From contig CM059623.1 in the NCBI GenBank assembly GCA_030435675.1, positions 460,012 to 524,011 of the forward strand: DNA of 64,000 bases, written 5' to 3'. Below the pieces are notes generated by a model, which saw only the letters and a program-made list of their open reading frames with translations, was not told where the DNA came from and searched no databases. The stretch comes from Steinernema hermaphroditum (taxonomy: Eukaryota; Nematoda; Chromadorea; Rhabditida; Steinernematidae). The translations under genes and the position numbers were made by a program. Below, in pieces: positions 45,370 through 55,424 of the stretch; the first letter of the stretch is position 1, and every line of letters begins with the position of its first letter.

Positions 45370-46383
45370 ATGGAGAAATCTCACCTAAGGACGTTTTACC
45401 GCTCGGATTTGCGCAAACGACGCGAACAGAATCGCGCCAATGGCACCAACAGAAGCGTGTTTGACAGACTCTCCTGGAAGCCTGTCATACGGGAAGATAA
45501 CGCGAATACCTACTATCCACATTCAAGTGACTTTCGTTACGAGAGCATTGTTTACGGTCGCCAGTCAGGGAACGAATCCAGAAATCATCGCCGAAAGACC
45601 GCGAACTCTAGCAGAACTGATCGTGTGGATAATCGGATCATTGACTTAGGACCAGAATCATTTAACGTTCCGAAAAGGTTCCGGTTCCGGGAGTCGAACA
45701 CTCCTCGACACGAAAGGAAAATATACGTGGCACGTGTCGCCTCCAAGGCCACAGAAGGTACGACAACTTTTCTTATAGGACAGTCTCTCATGGCTTTTTT
45801 TTCAGACGACCTTCTTCAGCACTTCAGCCGCTATGGTACGGTTCAGAACGTGATCCTTCCTCGAGATCGAGGCGCTACACAGCACCGTGGCTATGGCTAT
45901 GTGCTGTTCACCGAGAAGGACTGCATGGGCGATGTCCTGAATCCGAACTTCTGCCATATCATTCATGGACGGGAACTGGACGTGCAGCCAGTGATGGCGA
46001 AGAGGAACAAAATCATGGAAGAGGAACGACTGAGGAAGGCGAGCGAGAAGGTAGAGATGGTGAACATGTTCCAAGCGAAAAGGGTGCAGAGAAAGGATAA
46101 GAAGGACGAGAATAAGAACGAGCCTTTGCCCAGGAGAACGACGAAGTACAACAACTGGAGGCTTACTCAGTTGGAGTTGGGACTTGTGGAGCCGGAAAGC
46201 GAAGTCAAGAAGGAAGAAGAGGTCAAAGAAGAAGCGAACGATGAGGACTCGGGAATTGAGGAATCTGAGGAAAAGGAAGAGCCGGGTCGAGAGGAGGCGG
46301 TCGAGGAAGAGGAAGAGTGGGGATTCGTAGAGTCGGAATGTACCAGTGATGGATATGATCTGTCTGAAGACGATGAACTGTAG
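45370..46383 (+). CDS. RRM RNA-binding protein with acidic C-terminus
   Basis: A predicted RNA-binding protein. Exons 45370-45757 and 45806-46383; the 48-bp intron is a multiple of three and has no stop, so both spliced (321 aa) and unspliced (337 aa) forms are open, but only splicing restores the RRM. The RRM spans about residues 116-190: RNP2 is KIYVARV, RNP1 is RGYGYVLF, with DDLLQHFSRYGTVQNVILPR between. The N-terminal 115 residues are Arg/Asn-rich. After the RRM come a basic helix (KRNKIMEEERLRKASEK) and then a Glu-rich tail ending YDLSEDDEL. I cannot assign the exact orthologue; the RRM resembles the hnRNP A/Musashi type only loosely. Confidence 0.85.
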   Translation: MEKSHLRTFYRSDLRKRREQNRANGTNRSVFDRLSWKPVIREDNANTYYPHSSDFRYESIVYGRQSGNESRNHRRKTANSSRTDRVDNRIIDLGPESFNVPKRFRFRESNTPRHERKIYVARVASKATEGTTTFLIGQSLMAFFSDDLLQHFSRYGTVQNVILPRDRGATQHRGYGYVLFTEKDCMGDVLNPNFCHIIHGRELDVQPVMAKRNKIMEEERLRKASEKVEMVNMFQAKRVQRKDKKDENKNEPLPRRTTKYNNWRLTQLELGLVEPESEVKKEEEVKEEANDEDSGIEESEEKEEPGREEAVEEEEEWGFVESECTSDGYDLSEDDEL

Positions 46384-47621
46384 ATTGAAATGTGCGAAAA
46401 TAGCGAAGAATATAAGTTTAAAGACGAGATTCATTACATTGTCAAATAAAATGACTCTGCTCTTGTTCAGTTCTTCTGGACTATGCCATTGGATTCGTCG
46501 AGACGCGGGCACAGCGAACAGAGCGGCGAGCCAACTTCGATTTTGCTGTTAACGCTTACTTCGGAGTTGCAGTGAGAACTCAGCTTGAGTGGGTGACGCA
46601 ATGAAGTCGGGCGTCAGCGACGAACGTCTTGCCGAGATGGAAGGCCAAGAACGACCGCTCAGTCAACTCATTTCTGAGAGAGCGACCGGACCGATCGGCA
46701 AGCCATTTACTGCTCTCTTGCATGAAGCTGAGAACATCTTGAGAACAGAGTCTCCCGAATCCGAGTTCAAGCTTGTCATCATCGGCGAACTGTGGCCCCC
46801 TGGAGTTAGATTGCGCCAGCAACAATGGCCAAGAACAACCGCTCACTCAACTCATTCCTGAGAACTCAGACCAATCGCCACACCACTGAAAGACTTCATT
46901 TTTTTGTGGACAGTATCGATAATAACCTTTCGATTCTTAGGCTAACTCAAGCATTTATGTGTGAATTTTTTAATCTTTTAATTTTATTTAGCATCTCCAA
47001 CTTTGAGCTATTAGTACGGTATTTCCAATGAGCCCCGTTCGATTTTTTTAGCTGTAACATGTGATTGGAATGTGCATTTTTTAATCACTCACCAAGTGAC
47101 AGAACATCATCATGCAGTCGGACACCTATGCTTCTCGAACTAAAGTGTTTTAAATCCGTCCAGTCGTTGGATACCTATGTTTCTCCGACTTTGAGTTACG
47201 CTTGCATCTTCGACGACTTCCTGATCTTGTTTGTTCCAACCATGTTCACATTTCCATAAACTTGCTCACAAGTTTTTCGACCACACGTTTTACACTCTGC
47301 TTACGTAACGACAACGTTTGCCGAACAAACCGGTAGATACCGCCGATATGAGATCGTCTTTGCATGAGAAATACCAGATTACGCAAGCTTTCGCCTTCTT
47401 CGCCCCAGTCGAAGGTCAGCCGAAAGTGAAAACCCGGTTTCGATCCCCTTTGACTTCGCTCTGCGCGTGACTCAGCGTCGCCGGGCGGGTTGATTGCTGC
47501 CCGAAGACCGGATTTCCAAGATGCTACATAAGCTCCTCGTGGCGCCCTTAGCGTCAGTCTTCCCACTTTGGGTGCAATCAACCAAGTCTTTCCTCCTAAT
47601 CCGACCTTCTCGTTCGAAACT
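46384..47621. other. Intergenic with a small internal repeat
   Basis: About 46640-46690 (ggccaagaacgaccgctcag then tcaactcatttctgag) recurs at about 46827-46870 (ggccaagaacaaccgctcac then tcaactcattcctgag). Other shared words are tcg(t)tggatacctatg-like phrases near 47120 and 47165. No gene is supported. The last 200 bp are upstream of the DB-module gene. Confidence 0.55.
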
Positions 47622-48572
47622 ATGAGATCAACGAGTCTCATCGCCCTTACCGTCCTCCTCGGAGTCGTCTTCGTCGCCCAGGTCTCCGAAGCCTGCTTCG
47701 CTTCGGGAGTCTGTGGAGTCGGCTGTGCCCCTCCGCCACCTCCTACTTGTGGAGGTTGCGGTGGTGGCTACGCCTGTGGACAGTATGGATGCTACAGGTA
47801 GGAAAGTCATGTTATACGATAGTGAAAGAGGATGTCCAGAGCCCGAGCCCGCTCCGCCAAGACCGTTCACGTGTCGAGCGATGAGCAGGAGGATGAATAT
47901 CACCATGATGAGGAGTACGTAGCTGACGACAGAGAGCCTCAGACTCCCGACGAGAAGTTCATGGCCTGCTGCCGCGACCGTAACCTTCCGGACGCCTGTT
48001 TGAGCAAGTGCTCCTTCCGCAGCTACACCCGTGATGCTCTTCAGGTAGGTCTATCAGTCTTGTGTAAGGAAGGAAATCTTGAAAGTACCATCTAACCAAA
48101 GTACCACTTTTGGAACTACAGTAATCACAGAGATGCTGAGTTGCAAAGGAATTTCGATTTCGACTAAAAACCATCGAAATTTCCAGCAATCACTCATTTA
48201 TTTTTCTCCCATCAAAACCGCAAATAAAGACCGTCGCCTTTTTTCTACCCTAATGATGTACCCTAATGACCTTGATTTCAGGCGATGTATTTCCGCCAAG
48301 ACAAATGCCCCATGGCCGCCGCCTCGGAATTGCAATTCTGCGCTGCTCAAGGTCGTAACCACCGCGAGTGCTGCGCCCGCAACGGAGTCGCCAGCACCCT
48401 CGCCGGTCCCAAGTGCCTCACCTTCTGCGACCAACGTCCCGGAAACATCACCAAGCTCGACCTCACCTACATGGCCTGCTTCGACCGTTTCGAGAACATG
48501 AAGGGCTGTTTCTGGCACGACCTCACCAAGGGTCACGGCCGTGGACACGCCCGTCGTTTCGACAACATCTAA
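47622..48572 (+). CDS. Secreted DB-module protein
   Basis: A nematode secreted protein with a DB module (conserved-cysteine domain, Pfam DB). Exons: 47622-47797, 47840-48044, 48282-48572; about 223 residues. Residues 1-24 form a signal peptide (STSLIALTVLLGVVFVAQVS then EAC). A Cys/Gly/Pro-rich stretch follows (CGVGCAPPPPPTCGGCGGGY), then an acidic His/Asp linker. The DB module begins DEKFMACCRDRNLPDACLSK and continues with CSFRSYT, CPMAAASELQFCAA, the paired-Cys ECCARNGV, CLTFCDQRP, ITKLDLTYMACFDRF and a final Cys. All expected cysteines are present. AATAAA is at about 48653. Probable location is extracellular or cuticular. Confidence 0.92.
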
Positions 48573-48844
48573 GAATCTCAGGAGAGTGCTGGCTTTTATG
48601 ATGTGTGTACAGAGAGAATCTAACTTTTATCGACAAACTGCCAAAGCGTCAATAAAAACTGAACAAATATTGTGGTATCACCTGACAGTTTGGCGAGACG
48701 GTGGGACTCCCTGCTGTTCCAGGCCTTCTGGGAGCCGTGATCACTGAGGGGAACGTCGGAGCGCCAAAATCGTAAAATGTAGCAAAGTGGTGAAAGACTC
48801 CAAGTCAGTGGGGAGATATTAATACCACAAACAAGTTCTATAAC

Positions 48845-48916
48845 GGTTCCGTGGTGTAGCGGTTAGCATTCAGGACTCTGAATCCTGCGACCCGAGTTCA
48901 AATCTCGGTGGAACCT
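48845..48916 (+). tRNA. tRNA-Gln (anticodon CTG)
   Basis: Acceptor stem GGTTCCG/TGGAACC (one G-T pair), anticodon stem CAGGA/TCCTG with loop CTCTGAA (anticodon CTG), and T-stem CCGAG/CTCGG with loop TTCAAAT. A T-run follows. No intron. Confidence 0.97.
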
Positions 48917-49029
48917 GTCTTTTTTATGCTTGCCACATTATCTTTTATTACCGTACTGTTTGCTTTTGTTTCACTTTGACTTTATTAAAAAAGGTACAAT
49001 AATGAGAAAAGTGCAAAAGAAAACGAATC

Positions 49030-49032
49030 GCT

Positions 49033-49099
<67 letters not shown>

Positions 49100-49102
49100 A
49101 GC
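49030..49102 (-). tRNA. tRNA-Asn (anticodon GTT)
   Basis: Minus strand: acceptor GCTTCCG/CGGGAGC, D-stem GCGC/GCGC, anticodon stem TTCGG/CCGAA with loop CTGTTAA (anticodon GTT), and T-stem GGTGG/CCACC. 73 nt, no intron. It lies 114 bp from tRNA-Gln on the opposite strand. Confidence 0.97.
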
Positions 49103-49504
49103 ACATTTTCCAGAACATACACATTTACATACGTCACTCAAATAGACCGTAACCCAAATACACCATGGGGTTCGTCAGCTAAACAAACCGAAATTTGCAT
49201 TTAAAACCGAACCGATAAAACTATAACGTAATGGACCTTTTCAGGACAATCATGGACTGAATCACTTGCTCCTCGCTGCATTGCCAAACCGTACACCTGC
49301 GGTCATAGAGGCTCACGGATTCCAGTGACACATCATCGTGCCAAAAATAAAGGTTAGCCATTAGAAGGGTGGGTGATTTGAGTAAAATATGCCTACATCA
49401 CTGAATAGCGTCATTTGATAATTGAAATAAGGCATTATTTATAGGCGAGCCCAATATGCCAAGTTTACCCAAGTTTATTTTGTGAAATCAACATTGATAC
49501 AATG

Positions 49505-49955
49505 TGTCACACCCCATTATTTGCCCACTCTGGACGCAATTCTTCTCGGGCGCGCTGCTGCCATCTTGTGGTGCCGAGTTTATTCACAAAGTCATCTCGC
49601 CATCTTGTCCGCGGCCTTCCGAGTGGTCTTGTTACTGGTGGGCGTCATTCTTCCAGTTGACGCGACCATTTTTCCGGTGATTCATTGGCAATCTTCCAAA
49701 CTTAGTTCCATTTGCGCTGCTTTGCGGCTTCCACGACGTCGGTGAACTTCGTAACTCCTCGCAACCAGTCGTTGCTCTTCTTGTCGCGGAGTCTCACACC
49801 GACGACCCTGCGTTCCATCCGTCGCTGGCCGGCTGCAAGCTTCCGCCGCGCTATCTGTGTCAACGCGCCCAATGTGCAGATAATGTAATTTCTTTTGTAA
49901 GTACACAGTTTTGCTTCGTTTCTTTGTCGGTACTTCCTGTTTTCCTGAATCATAT
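49505..49955 (-). mobile_element. Decayed 3' end of a non-LTR retrotransposon (RTE-like reverse transcriptase tail)
   Basis: Minus-strand reading gives the familiar tail of nematode RTE/CR1-type polyproteins: KLAAGQRRMERRVVGVRLRD, NDWLRGVTKFTDVVEAAKQR, then, after a stop, WKIANESPEKWSRQLEE, another stop, and TRPLGRPRTRWRDDF. In-frame stops and the missing catalytic domain show it is dead and 5' truncated, as is usual for such elements. Family placement (RTE versus a relative) is from motif memory. Confidence 0.8.
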
Positions 49956-50121
49956 CGCTGCAATAACGTGCTCTTTACAGCATGCGATAGCACACAGGGT
50001 GCCTGTGTCATATCAGCACATATATACTGGAAAGAACGTCCATTTTATCTAAAAATTTTCTTTCTTTTCATCTATCTCTCACTTACAGTCTACTCTTCTG
50101 TTCCAGGTTTAGCTAGGAAAT

Positions 50122-51284
50122 ATGGCGTCGAATGCGGTGGCTCTGTTCATTAGCATCGATTCGCCACAAAACGGAGGCAACTCCCAAACGATTCGAAGCG
50201 ATTGGATTGACGCAGGCGATGCTGTTAAATGGCGCCTTTCGGCAAAGTGGAAGAACGGACATTGGAGTGAAGCTGAATTGGGGATTGAGCGAAATGAAGC
50301 GACTGAAAACGAAATGAAAACACTGCTGTGGGCTGATGTGGACTACCATATCTTGGCAATTCTTCGGCGAGACAGTAGACGATATGGCAACAATCAACAG
50401 GTACTGATGAATGTTTTGAACGAAGATCACAGCTTTAAGGAACAAAGGATCTGCGACGAAGTAGTAAGTTTCTAAATTGTGCGATGAACGTCTGTTTTGA
50501 AGAAATCGGCGATGATTTCCAATGCATCAAATGTAATCTATGGTACGGTCAGCATTCGAGAGACTGGAACACTGACGTTTTATGTTAGCATATGCATTAA
50601 AAGGTAGGAAATAGAGCGATCGAAAAAGAGAAGGAGTTCCTGAAATAGGCAAAGATTGATACGAATGGATGAATTCATCGATGGTGTTGCTGATTTGGAG
50701 CTTCAGTTGGACGACGGTTCGAAGGTGTTTGTGTCGAAACTGGTAGGCCGTATGTGTCCGTTACATAGACAACACATTCAGATACTGTCCTTACATTCTG
50801 AATTCTTTGCGAGTCTGGTCACCTCTGCTGCGTTCGTCGAGGGACGGACGGGAGTCTGCAAGCTACCCAATGTGAAATGGGCCCATTTATCCATTGTCCT
50901 GCAGCGTTTTTATGGATTCCCTATCGAGTTTAAGTGTAGGCAAGAAAGCTCAGCTATGGCTAATTGGCATCTTCAGGTCTCAGCAACGAAAGGCTTACTG
51001 AAATCATAGAACTGGCGAATAGATTTCAGTTCGATTTGTTAGTGGCCGAGATTGTAAAGTATATTACGGGACTGGAGAAGACAGAGCGTGAGAAGTGGTT
51101 TGATGTCGCCGAGCGTTATCAGTTCTCCACGCTGATGGCCGCTATCTTGAGAAACATGGACATCAGTGCAGTTAAAGCGCTGTTCAATCAGGCAATGGAA
51201 GAGGGTCACACGAACATCCTACAGAAGTACTCACCAGACACTGTGAACGCAATTATGAAGCGCCTTTGCTCCAATGGATGTTGA
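50122..51284 (+). CDS. BTB-domain protein 3
   Basis: Probable CUL-3 adaptor; one of three related BTB genes in 50-57.5 kb. Exons: 50122-50463, 50503-50603, 50649-50742, 50782-50935, 50977-51284; introns 39-46 bp; about 332 residues. The N-terminal half (WIDAGDAVKWRLSAKWKNG, LLWADVDYHILAILRRDS, GTLTFYVSICIKR) is MATH-like. BTB: VADLELQLDDGSKVFVSKL, ILSLHSEFFASLV, FVEGRTGVCKLPN, IVLQRFYGFPIEF, then helices LTEIIELANRFQFDLLVAEI and WFDVAERYQFSTLMAAIL. It ends with the signature YSPDTVNAIMKRLCSNGC shared with genes 4 and 5. Start: first ATG after a gttccag acceptor. Confidence 0.88.
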
Positions 51285-51428
51285 CATGTTTCGTCCCTTG
51301 ATTTGAACACTGTTTGTTACATTGAAAAATTGTGCCAGTCTTGGGTTGGAGAATCAGTTCCTGCCGCCTTTTTAATCGATTAAAAAACGAACTTTTATGC
51401 AACAAAAATAACAAGGCATTAATCAGCA

Positions 51429-52320
51429 ATATATTCACCGTTGTAGTCCACGACCTGCTCCAACCGGTCCACCAGTTGATCGATTCCTGTTCTCAAAAAA
51501 TTGGCAGGTCTGGACTCAAAGAAGTCGTTGATCCAGGTGTCAGGGAGGCGGACCTTGGGTTCGCCACCCTGCAGTTACCCCACAGGTTCTCCGGCGAGCG
51601 ACAGTTGATTACCGCACGCAAGGTGTGAGGTCGACGCTGCCCCTTTCTCTTCTTGTTCCTTCCTGTCCCCGAATCCCCCTCTGTAGCTCTGCCCTCTTCT
51701 GTTCCGCTCCACAATAAAAGCACTATACTGAATCTTGAATCCGCTACACCTCCTAGTGATCTAGAATACACCTCACGGAACCCCCCTTGGGAAGGGGGAA
51801 GACACTGTCGGTTCGCCTGAACTCGGGTCGTCATCGAGGTCCAGCTTTTCCCTAAAAGCTGGCACAACACACGTTTGAAGCACTTCTTGATTTTCGAATG
51901 AAACACCCCTCATATGGTTTGGCAGCGAGCGGAACAGATGATAGTCCGTTGATGCTCAGTCTGGAGAATACGGTGGATGTGGAAAAATCTCCCACTTCCG
52001 CTGTCCGAGTGGGGTCTTGACGACTTGTACAATTTGTGGGTGGGTGCTGTCATGCAGAAGGATGGTTTGCACTTCATGATTCGAGCTTTTCTGTTCGACT
52101 GCATGGTGCAAGCGGGGGCAGCATTTCCCAGTGTAGCAAGCCTTCACAATCCCCCATACACAAGTCATTGTCTTACTCTACACTAGCGCGATAACACTTG
52201 CTATTTTTTTTTCTTTCCTTTTTAATGACATACAGGCGCCATTTCTCATCGCCTGTAGCAATCCTGTACAAAAAGCCATGCAGGCCCTGAGCAGCCTCCA
52301 TCGCATTTTGACCTCGACGG
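51429..52320 (-). mobile_element. Dead mariner-type transposon copy
   Basis: Minus-strand reading shows mariner transposase landmarks: LYRIATGDEKW (about 52300), then LHDSTHPQIVQVVKTPLGQ, PHPPYSPD, a TGA stop, and TDYHLFRSLPNHMRG, giving the D...D...D spacing of a D34D transposase. The C-terminus ESRPANFLRTGIDQLV then VDYNGEYI lies beyond a 332-bp insertion. Lesions: in-frame stops, missing N-terminal third and the insertion. Terminal repeats were not located. Confidence 0.88.
51538..51869 (+). mobile_element. Solo-LTR-like insertion inside the mariner copy
   Basis: A 332-bp block starting TGTCAGGGAGG and ending GGCACAACA (TG...CA ends) interrupts the mariner frame between the codons for VLQT and WINDFFES; the second mariner remnant (55099-55258) shows the uninterrupted join. 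Flanking bases cagg and cacg could be an imperfect 4-bp target duplication. Inside is AATAAA (about 51713) and, near the 3' end, a perfect 9-bp hairpin ccagctttt/aaaagctgg. There is no coding content. Confidence 0.7.
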
Positions 52321-52827
52321 AAGCTAAAAGAAGCACATGCCGCAAATGGTGCTTCTTACCCCCTGGAACCTGCATCTGAATATCCTGAAATTCAGACACA
52401 GCGTGGCTATAAAATAAAAAGTGTTACCATGCTGTTGTAGAGCAGAGATAGCTCTTTCAAACGGTATCTTACAATCCGCGATACAACAACAAAAAATACT
52501 GATAAACCGCAGATAAAAAAGCGGCAAGAATTTATTCTCCAGCCCAATACAACTCTGCCGATCACTATACCCGATCACTATACCGATCACTATAATCACT
52601 GTTAGTTACTCGGTATATTTACAATTGCATTGTCTCGTCGATGAAGTAGGCGAGAAGAACGGGACGATAAAGGCAAAAAATGCAGGATGGCGAAGTCAAA
52701 GATAGCCATAATCAAACCTAACCATTTTATGTAGTTAGGGTGAATTTGATGATGCCACTGTACCTGATAGAACTGCGGCGGAGGTGTCAGGTTCGGTTTT
52801 TCAATAATCGTAATCACTCAAGCACGT

Positions 52828-54023
52828 TCAATTATTAGTTCCGTCCGAGCAAAGACGGTTTAGAATCTCGTTCACAGTTTCCAGCGAATATTTCTGTAGG
52901 ATGTTCGTGTGACCCTCCTCTCTGCATCGGTTGCAGAGCGTTTTCACATCGTTGATGTCCATGTTCCTCAGGATTGTTTTTATCAGCAGAGTGAGTTTGT
53001 AGCGTTCAGCCACGTCAAACCAGCTCTCTCTTCTTGTCTTCTGCAATTTGGTAACATAGCCTTCGATCTCTGACAGAAGAACGTCGAATTGAAACCGATT
53101 TGCGAGCTCGAGAACTTCCTTCAGGTCTGCCTCTGTCATCTCTAAGCTGATCGATGAAAACCCACAGTAACAGCTACGTCTTACTTGCGAAGTTCACTTG
53201 CAATCCGTAAAATCTCTGCAAGACGATCAGGAAATGTTGGTATTTGATTCCGGGCAGTTTACAAATTTTGGTTCTTCCCTCGACAAAAGACTTTGAGTAG
53301 AGCATGTGGGAAAAGAATGCGGAATAAGTGGACAGCAACTGAAAGTAGCATCTTCAGTTTGAGAAACTGTAGATTGATTACAAATTTTGAGACGAAAAGT
53401 TCGACACCATTATCCAGTTGGATCTTTAGGTCCGCAATACCTTCTGAAAATGTGTCCAGATGGAACAGTATCTTCCTAAAATATAGTGTTGAATTCGAAA
53501 GGATTCTGATTGTTTCAAAGCGATGTGTAAGGCCTCTGTTCTAAGAAACCTTTCTGACCTCTTGACAAACATGATCACATTGATGAGCGCCGCTACTTCA
53601 CCGCTTTGATGTCTAAGCTTTACCGTATTCACACTTTTGGTTGCCTGTAGAAAAGTCGCTGCTTTCTAGGATTCACAAGACTACAGTCAAGAGCTAAAAG
53701 TGCACACTTACGTGCTCGTCAATAACCTGCTTCTCCTGAAAAAACTGTGTCGCAGCGTTTCTCATTATTGAACTGCGTCTTGAATCTGTGTTGTCTACCT
53801 TCAGCGTAACTAGAGCGTGGTAGTCAATTTCCATCCAACAAAGCGCAAGCTTCGGTTCCTTTCTTTCTAGCTCAAATTCCATTTCGAATTGATCTGTCCA
53901 TCTTGCCGAACGACACCATTCCACACCACCCGTGGATTTCCATTCGCTTCGGACGGCCTCCATCTTCTTTCCGGGGCGATTGGGGTTTAGGACCACAGCG
54001 AGGCTCAAAGACTCTGGCGACAT
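52828..54023 (-). CDS. BTB-domain protein 4
   Basis: Probable CUL-3 adaptor, paralogue of genes 3 and 5. Exons (minus): 54023-53712, 53665-53559, 53475-53382, 53338-53185, 53141-52828; about 326 residues. The N-terminus is MATH-like (KSTGGVEWCRSARWTDQFEM, LALCWMEIDYHALVTLKVD). BTB: IADLKIQLDNGVELFVSKF, LLSTYSAFFSHML, FVEGRTKICKLPG, IVLQRFYGLQVNF, then DLKEVLELANRFQFDVLLSE and WFDVAERYKLTLLIKTIL. It ends YSLETVNEILNRLCSDGTNN. The acceptor of exon 5 is gcttag|AG because the nearer gatcag breaks the frame. The frame is open above the chosen ATG, so a longer N-terminus is possible. Confidence 0.86.
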
Positions 54024-54504
54024 GCCAGATTGTATAGCGAAAAAAGGACGATGTTGGTTCGACGGATAGCGAGCTGTTTGCGATAGATAATGAGAAAATC
54101 GATAAAGACGAAAACACTGCTTGTTTAGCTTGATAGTATGGAATGATTCATTGAAAATTTTTGAAGTTATACACATTTTGAATAAGCCATCGTCGCTTAC
54201 TTTGGAAACATACGTTCTCGTACTTTTTGTGAATTCAAGGCTCATTTTTTCTACATTTCGTCCCATACCTTGCAGCCGATAAGCTGCAAATTTAAGCCGG
54301 AAATATCTCAGCTCTAAGTGGAGAATCACTGTGGAGGTCTCGAATTTTTTAGGAATCAGAGTATCATTTTTTTCAACATTTGGCCTCTAATTCTGTAAAG
54401 TATTGGGTTGAGTCACTGAAAAAAACTAAACATCTCATAGTTTCGCAATATTTACTCCTAGGGCATAATCGATGGGTGAGTACAGTTGATCCTTACCCCG
54501 CACT

Positions 54505-54768
54505 ATGATTGGTGACCTGTACATTGCATTCCTCTTGATGTTGGAGTTCTATGCTTCCTTGATGGTCAAATGCGAAGTGATGTACGTTTCCTATAGTAGC
54601 TGGTGGCTGCTTCCAAGCACGTACATCCTTGGGTCTTACTTACTGAATGCACCTATCGCTATGTTCGTCATACATATATTACTCGTAAACTCGCAGTTTA
54701 TCTGGCTCAGCTCACTCTGTAAATGCTGGACATATGATGGACAACTGGCAAATCACGGCGTGGAGTGA
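54505..54768 (+). CDS. Small hydrophobic frame, possible receptor fragment
   Basis: An 87-codon frame with two or three strongly hydrophobic segments (DLYIAFLLMLEFYASLMV, AMFVIHILLVNSQFIWLSSL) and a short polar tail. I cannot place it in a family; it could be a relic of a nematode serpentine receptor or a small membrane protein. No splice partners were found within the gap between BTB genes 4 and 5. Confidence 0.3.
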   Translation: MIGDLYIAFLLMLEFYASLMVKCEVMYVSYSSWWLLPSTYILGSYLLNAPIAMFVIHILLVNSQFIWLSSLCKCWTYDGQLANHGVE

Positions 54769-55098
54769 GAGTTAACTGCTCTCAACACCGGATCCATTGA
54801 TTTGACGTAGGAAGTCGCGTCGCGAAAAAAGAGGATATTTATGAGATGAGAAATTAATTTGTCGTGGTGCGCTGAGACATGCATAATGCAATAGCGACAG
54901 CTGCGCATAATGTAATTGCGCGGGCCAGAATTGGCGCCGCCGAATGTTGGTTAATCACTTGTGCGGGAGCGCTCGCCGTTGGCGGTCGCTCCTATCCTAT
55001 TTGATGCCACCCAATAAACATCTAAGCCTCCGAATCCTAGACACGACCTAGAGTCACGACAAATTGACAACCCATATATGGCTACTAATAATATATGA

Positions 55099-55258
55099 GC
55101 ATTATAGTACGAACTATCATCTGTTCCGCTCGCTGCCAAACGCTGCCAAAAAGTGCTCCAAACCTGGATCAACGACTTCTTTGAGTATTGGTGAATATAT
55201 ATGAATATATTGTTGAATATATTCAGTGAATATATTGTTGATTAACGCCTTGTTATGC
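55099..55258 (+). mobile_element. Second mariner remnant (3' part)
   Basis: The + strand reads YHLFRSLPN, then after a deletion VLQTWINDFFE, and then AT-rich sequence ending gaatatattgttgattaac, close to the end of the mariner copy at 51429. An internal deletion and degeneration make it non-functional. It is useful as the empty-site reference for the LTR-like insertion in the other copy. Confidence 0.8.
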
Positions 55259-55424
55259 TTATTAGAGTTCATTGTGCTCAACAAGCTATCCATCAGTTTC
55301 ATCCTGGAAGTAGCCACTGCGAAAACAGAAGATATTTATGGCAGGTGAGATTAATTACAATACATGAGCTTTACAGTAGTTATGTACGAAAATGGCCATT
55401 ATACGTTTTCCATGCGGCATTTGA

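Noticed and set aside
45802..46512. 236-codon minus frame over the RRM gene
   Set aside because: Shadow of the Glu-rich tail (reads as Leu/Phe-rich); the + strand carries RNP1 and RNP2.
49463..49476. gtttacccaagttt, sharing 12 bases with the SL1 leader
   Set aside because: It sits in a local ccaagttta/cccaagttta near-duplication, lacks the rest of the leader and is not followed by GT plus a foldable body.
54900..55080. TGTTGG...CA block with AATAAA as another solo LTR
   Set aside because: The ends are not mirrored well and no target duplication was seen; too weak to annotate.
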